Origin: HR10 sp964615335
GTDB taxonomy: Bacteria > Acidobacteriota > Blastocatellia > HR10
Length of the DNA stretch: 64,000 nt
NCBI GenBank assembly: GCA_964615335.1
Contig: CAZTMT010000012.1
Coordinates: forward strand, 1-64,000
Direction of reading: 5' to 3'
The stretch's first letter is position 1, and the number at the start of each line of letters is the position of its first letter. Both the position numbers and the translations under genes were made by a program. Under the pieces are notes generated by a model that searched no databases, had not been told where the DNA came from, and saw nothing but the letters and a program-made list of their open reading frames with translations. Shown piece by piece: positions 61,376-64,000 of this stretch.

Positions 61376-63982
61376 TCACCGAAAGAGGGCGTTGAAGAGC
61401 ACCTTGAATGTCCCCCAGCTCTGTCCGCGATGCTGCGCGCGGAAGCCGACCAGGATCACTCGCCCTTGCCCATACGGTATGTCGAGCAGAGCGACCCGGC
61501 CCGCGATCTTCTCTCGCCCGAGGAGATATCCGCTCCGCAAGGGATCGTCGGCATAGCGCGCGACGACTTCCGGTGCCTCCGCGCGATCGCCTTCCGCCGT
61601 GAGTTCGAAAGCCAGTCCCCCCACCATGTAGACGTCGGCTTCCGCCGGCATCCCATAGGCGAGCGGATGCTCCGGATTCATCCGGACGCGCAGGATGGAC
61701 CCCGGACAGAAATACTCGCTCGGAGGAACCCCTCGAAGGACATTACGCACAGGGAGTCCGAACTCCTCCAGAACGAGATCGGAGGATTCGCCCAGTGCGA
61801 GCAGCGTTCCTCCGGCCTGAACGAAGGCCTTCAGATTCTCCACGCCTTCCCTCCCAAGGCCTCCCGTGTACTCGGGAGGATAGGAGCCGGGACGGTGGCC
61901 TTCGCGAATCTCGCGGGGAGAGTCGCTTGGCAGGATCAGGACATCCAGACGCGCGCGGAGATCGCCCGCGCGAATGTCCGCATCGCGAAGCGTCCTGTAG
62001 GGGAATCCGAACTGTTCGAGGACCCAGCGCGTCCACCCCTCATCCATTGAAGGCACCCAGCTTCGATAGAGCCCGATGCGCCGTCGTGCCAGAGGCGCGG
62101 ATTCGGGAAGGCGCTCGCGGGTCGCCTGAAAATCTACGCCATGACGGCGGGCGATCTCCTGTAGAGTGCGCTGCAGCTCGGCGCGGGATTGGCGTCCTCC
62201 CTCGGCCGCACTCAGAACGAAGCTCCCGGCCGGATAGGTACGCCCCTGCAGAGTCACTTCGCGCCGGAGGCGCTCGACGCGAAAGAGGCCCGAGGCCAGG
62301 ATCTCGTTCACTGCGGAGAACGCGCGATTCGCCCGGGTATCCAGAAGCCACACAACCTCAGACGCTCCCCTTCCTTCCGAGATGTCCCGCACGTGACCAA
62401 CAGGGGCGACAGGCTCCACGAGGCGCTCAAGCGGCGCCCTGAAGGGACGCGCGACTTCCACCACGCGCACGCCCATTTGCAAAGGGAGCGTCCATCCGGC
62501 GACATCGTAGGGGCGTTCGGGAGGTCCACCAGGATAGAGGCGCCTCTCCGGATAGCGCTGAATTTCCAGCAGCGTCTTGGCCAGAGCGCGCCGGGGCTGC
62601 TCCAGCAGAATGACGTAACTGCCCGCCGGATATTCCGTCCCTTCAACCGTGAAGCGCTCCCGGGCGCGATGCACCTCGACCCCTTGCGCCATGAGAACGT
62701 TCACCAGATGCGCGGCCGTCGGAGGATCCCACTGATCCGATGGGATCACATAGGCGAACGGCTCCTCGGTCCGCCCGCGTTCCAGAGCCCGCTTCCCCAG
62801 CTCATAGAAATTCCGCAAAAACGTCTCCCGATATCGCGCGGCCAGACGCAGCAGGGACCGCGCCGCGACCAACTCCATCTGCAAGATGTCCATCGGGCGC
62901 CAGACTCCACCGGGCCACGGATCCGGAAAGTTCGTCGCGCGCTCCAGCGGATTCGCGAGCCCGCGCGTCGCTCCCCTGAGCTGCTCGCGCGTGAGCGCGA
63001 TCGGCGTCATCAGGCGCGCGCTTGCGGCTTCGGTCAAAATCCCCACGACGTTATGGTAGTAAGGCATCGTGCGCAGCCCTCCGGCCCACCAGGTGTCGTA
63101 CTGCGCATTGGTCACGACGCCCCGAAATCCCGCCGCCGCGAGATCCCACGCCATGTGATGCCCGATCACGCCCACGGCCCGCAGCAGGATCGGATCAATA
63201 TTCGGGTTGGGCGGATCGTAGAACGGAGGCACGAACATCCGCGCGCCGTTGGACCCCATCTGATGGACATCGTAGAGGATCTGCGGCAGCCACTCCCGAT
63301 AGAGCGCGCGCGTGATCACCTGCGTCTCCACCTGCGTGAGCATGAACCAGTCGCGATTGTTATCATGGCCGGTGTAGGGATGATACAGTTCCGGCGGCGA
63401 TGTCCCCTCATAGGGTGTGCCGAGCGTGCGCCGATACCAGGACGCGACAATATCTATGCCGTCGGGATTGGGGCTTGGGAACAAAAGCAGGATCACGCGC
63501 TCGAGGATCTCGCGCGTCTCCGGATCGGTCCCCGACGCCAGACGATAAGCCAGCTCCAGAGCCATCTGCGAACCAACGATCTCCGTCGAATGGATCGAAC
63601 AGGTGATGGCGACGATCACTCGCCCTTCGGCGATAAGACGCTCGGCTTCCGCCTCATCGGCCACGGTGCGCGGATCGGCCAGACGGCGCGTGATCTCTCG
63701 ATACCGATCCAGGCGCACCATGTTCTCCTCGGAAGTGATCACGGCCATCAGAATCGGCCGATTTTGCGTCGAGCGCCCAATCTCCAGAACGCGCACGCGC
63801 GGCGAGGCTTCATCCAGGCGCCGGAAATACTCGGTGATCTGCGACCAATCGGCCAGACGCCGATCCTCGCCCGGTTGAAACCCGAGAACCGAGGCGGGCG
63901 AAGGGATGACCTGCAGGACCGCTCCGATGGCCGCTTCGCAGAGAAATCCTACGACGATGAGCCACATCACAGCGCGTCTCAT
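61376..63982 (-). CDS. Secreted M14-family zinc carboxypeptidase, large form
   Basis: An 868-aa exported protein, signal VMWLIVVGFLCEAAIGAV. The M14 catalytic region lies in the N-terminal ~380 residues: IGRSTQNRPILMAVI, zinc ligands in CSIHSTEIVGSQ (HxxE), PSPNPDGIDIVASWYRR, and a downstream His in LYDVHQMGSNG. The C-terminal half (VEVHRARERFTVEG, RIGLYRSWVPSMDEGW, then DVLILPSDSP) resembles the glutamine-amidotransferase-like accessory domains seen in large M14 proteins. It digests peptides or modified peptides outside the cytoplasm. GGGAGGGGG precedes the ATG. It is convergent with the AbgB-like gene, 29 bp away. Confidence 0.88.
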   Translation of the reverse strand: MRRAVMWLIVVGFLCEAAIGAVLQVIPSPASVLGFQPGEDRRLADWSQITEYFRRLDEASPRVRVLEIGRSTQNRPILMAVITSEENMVRLDRYREITRRLADPRTVADEAEAERLIAEGRVIVAITCSIHSTEIVGSQMALELAYRLASGTDPETREILERVILLLFPSPNPDGIDIVASWYRRTLGTPYEGTSPPELYHPYTGHDNNRDWFMLTQVETQVITRALYREWLPQILYDVHQMGSNGARMFVPPFYDPPNPNIDPILLRAVGVIGHHMAWDLAAAGFRGVVTNAQYDTWWAGGLRTMPYYHNVVGILTEAASARLMTPIALTREQLRGATRGLANPLERATNFPDPWPGGVWRPMDILQMELVAARSLLRLAARYRETFLRNFYELGKRALERGRTEEPFAYVIPSDQWDPPTAAHLVNVLMAQGVEVHRARERFTVEGTEYPAGSYVILLEQPRRALAKTLLEIQRYPERRLYPGGPPERPYDVAGWTLPLQMGVRVVEVARPFRAPLERLVEPVAPVGHVRDISEGRGASEVVWLLDTRANRAFSAVNEILASGLFRVERLRREVTLQGRTYPAGSFVLSAAEGGRQSRAELQRTLQEIARRHGVDFQATRERLPESAPLARRRIGLYRSWVPSMDEGWTRWVLEQFGFPYRTLRDADIRAGDLRARLDVLILPSDSPREIREGHRPGSYPPEYTGGLGREGVENLKAFVQAGGTLLALGESSDLVLEEFGLPVRNVLRGVPPSEYFCPGSILRVRMNPEHPLAYGMPAEADVYMVGGLAFELTAEGDRAEAPEVVARYADDPLRSGYLLGREKIAGRVALLDIPYGQGRVILVGFRAQHRGQSWGTFKVLFNALFR

Positions 63983-64000
63983 CTTGCCCCCTCCCCAGGC

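Overview
The window looks like GC-rich chromosomal DNA from a Gram-negative member of the Acidobacteriota, possibly a thermophilic Blastocatellia-type lineage. The evidence is lpxD (lipid A), a TolC-family exporter, a TonB-like protein, a very large TonB-dependent receptor with an N-terminal carboxypeptidase-regulatory-like domain, and three secreted proteins with the 'VWFA-related Acidobacterial' domain. The phylum assignment is inference from gene content; there is no rRNA here, and I found no tRNA, CRISPR array, integrase or complete insertion sequence.

Layout. 1-3.4 kb: canonical str operon on the minus strand (rpsL-rpsG-fusA-tuf) behind a near-consensus promoter and a ~290-nt leader. 3.4-3.9 kb: a gene-free stretch with nested stem-loops (candidate structured RNA). 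3.9-16.7 kb: secreted penicillin-acylase-like amidase, P-loop kinase, AI-2E-type permease, TM-helix/MscS-like protein, mannosylglycerate-synthase-like glycosyltransferase, a CMD-queG-DUF2238-lpxD run, a SpoIIM-like protein and a secreted amidohydrolase. 16.7-17.05 kb: two tiny lysine-rich ORFs joined by an A AAA AAG heptamer behind a strong promoter. 17.1-22.8 kb: a CbbQ/NorQ-NorD/CbbO-type AAA+/VWA pair, mnmA and a DJ-1/PfpI protein. 22.9-23.3 kb: a REP-like palindromic repeat cluster. 23.4-28.9 kb: glyQS-cca-glutamine amidotransferase-deacylase. 29-33.7 kb: a WecA/TagO-like transferase and two VWFA proteins. 33.7-41.3 kb, minus strand: degenerate NtrC-like regulator, TonB-like protein and tryptophanase; then glutaredoxin, M28 cyclase/peptidase, isopropylmalate-dehydrogenase-like protein, DUF4177 and an alpha/beta-hydrolase. 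41.3-48.6 kb: an unknown membrane-anchored protein, a 39-aa coupled ORF, two peptide-ABC permeases, a third VWFA protein and an M20 peptidase. 48.5-51.9 kb: alcohol dehydrogenase, alpha/beta-hydrolase and aldehyde dehydrogenase. 51.9-56.6 kb: the TonB-dependent receptor and a tandem double TetR regulator. 56.9-64 kb: quinone oxidoreductase, TolC-family protein, AbgB-like M20 amidohydrolase and a large M14 carboxypeptidase.

How the genes fit together. Many exported hydrolases (penicillin acylase, two M20 proteins, M28, M14, AstE-like deacylase) with dipeptide permeases, tryptophanase and TonB components suggest peptide and amino-acid scavenging. Several proteins keep their family fold but have changed key residues (QueG, MnmA, the NtrC-like protein, an alpha/beta-hydrolase). 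The most unusual local feature is the lysine-rich micro-ORF pair at 16.8-16.9 kb: a -1 slip on its slippery heptamer would fuse the two frames exactly. A single-base homopolymer error would look the same.
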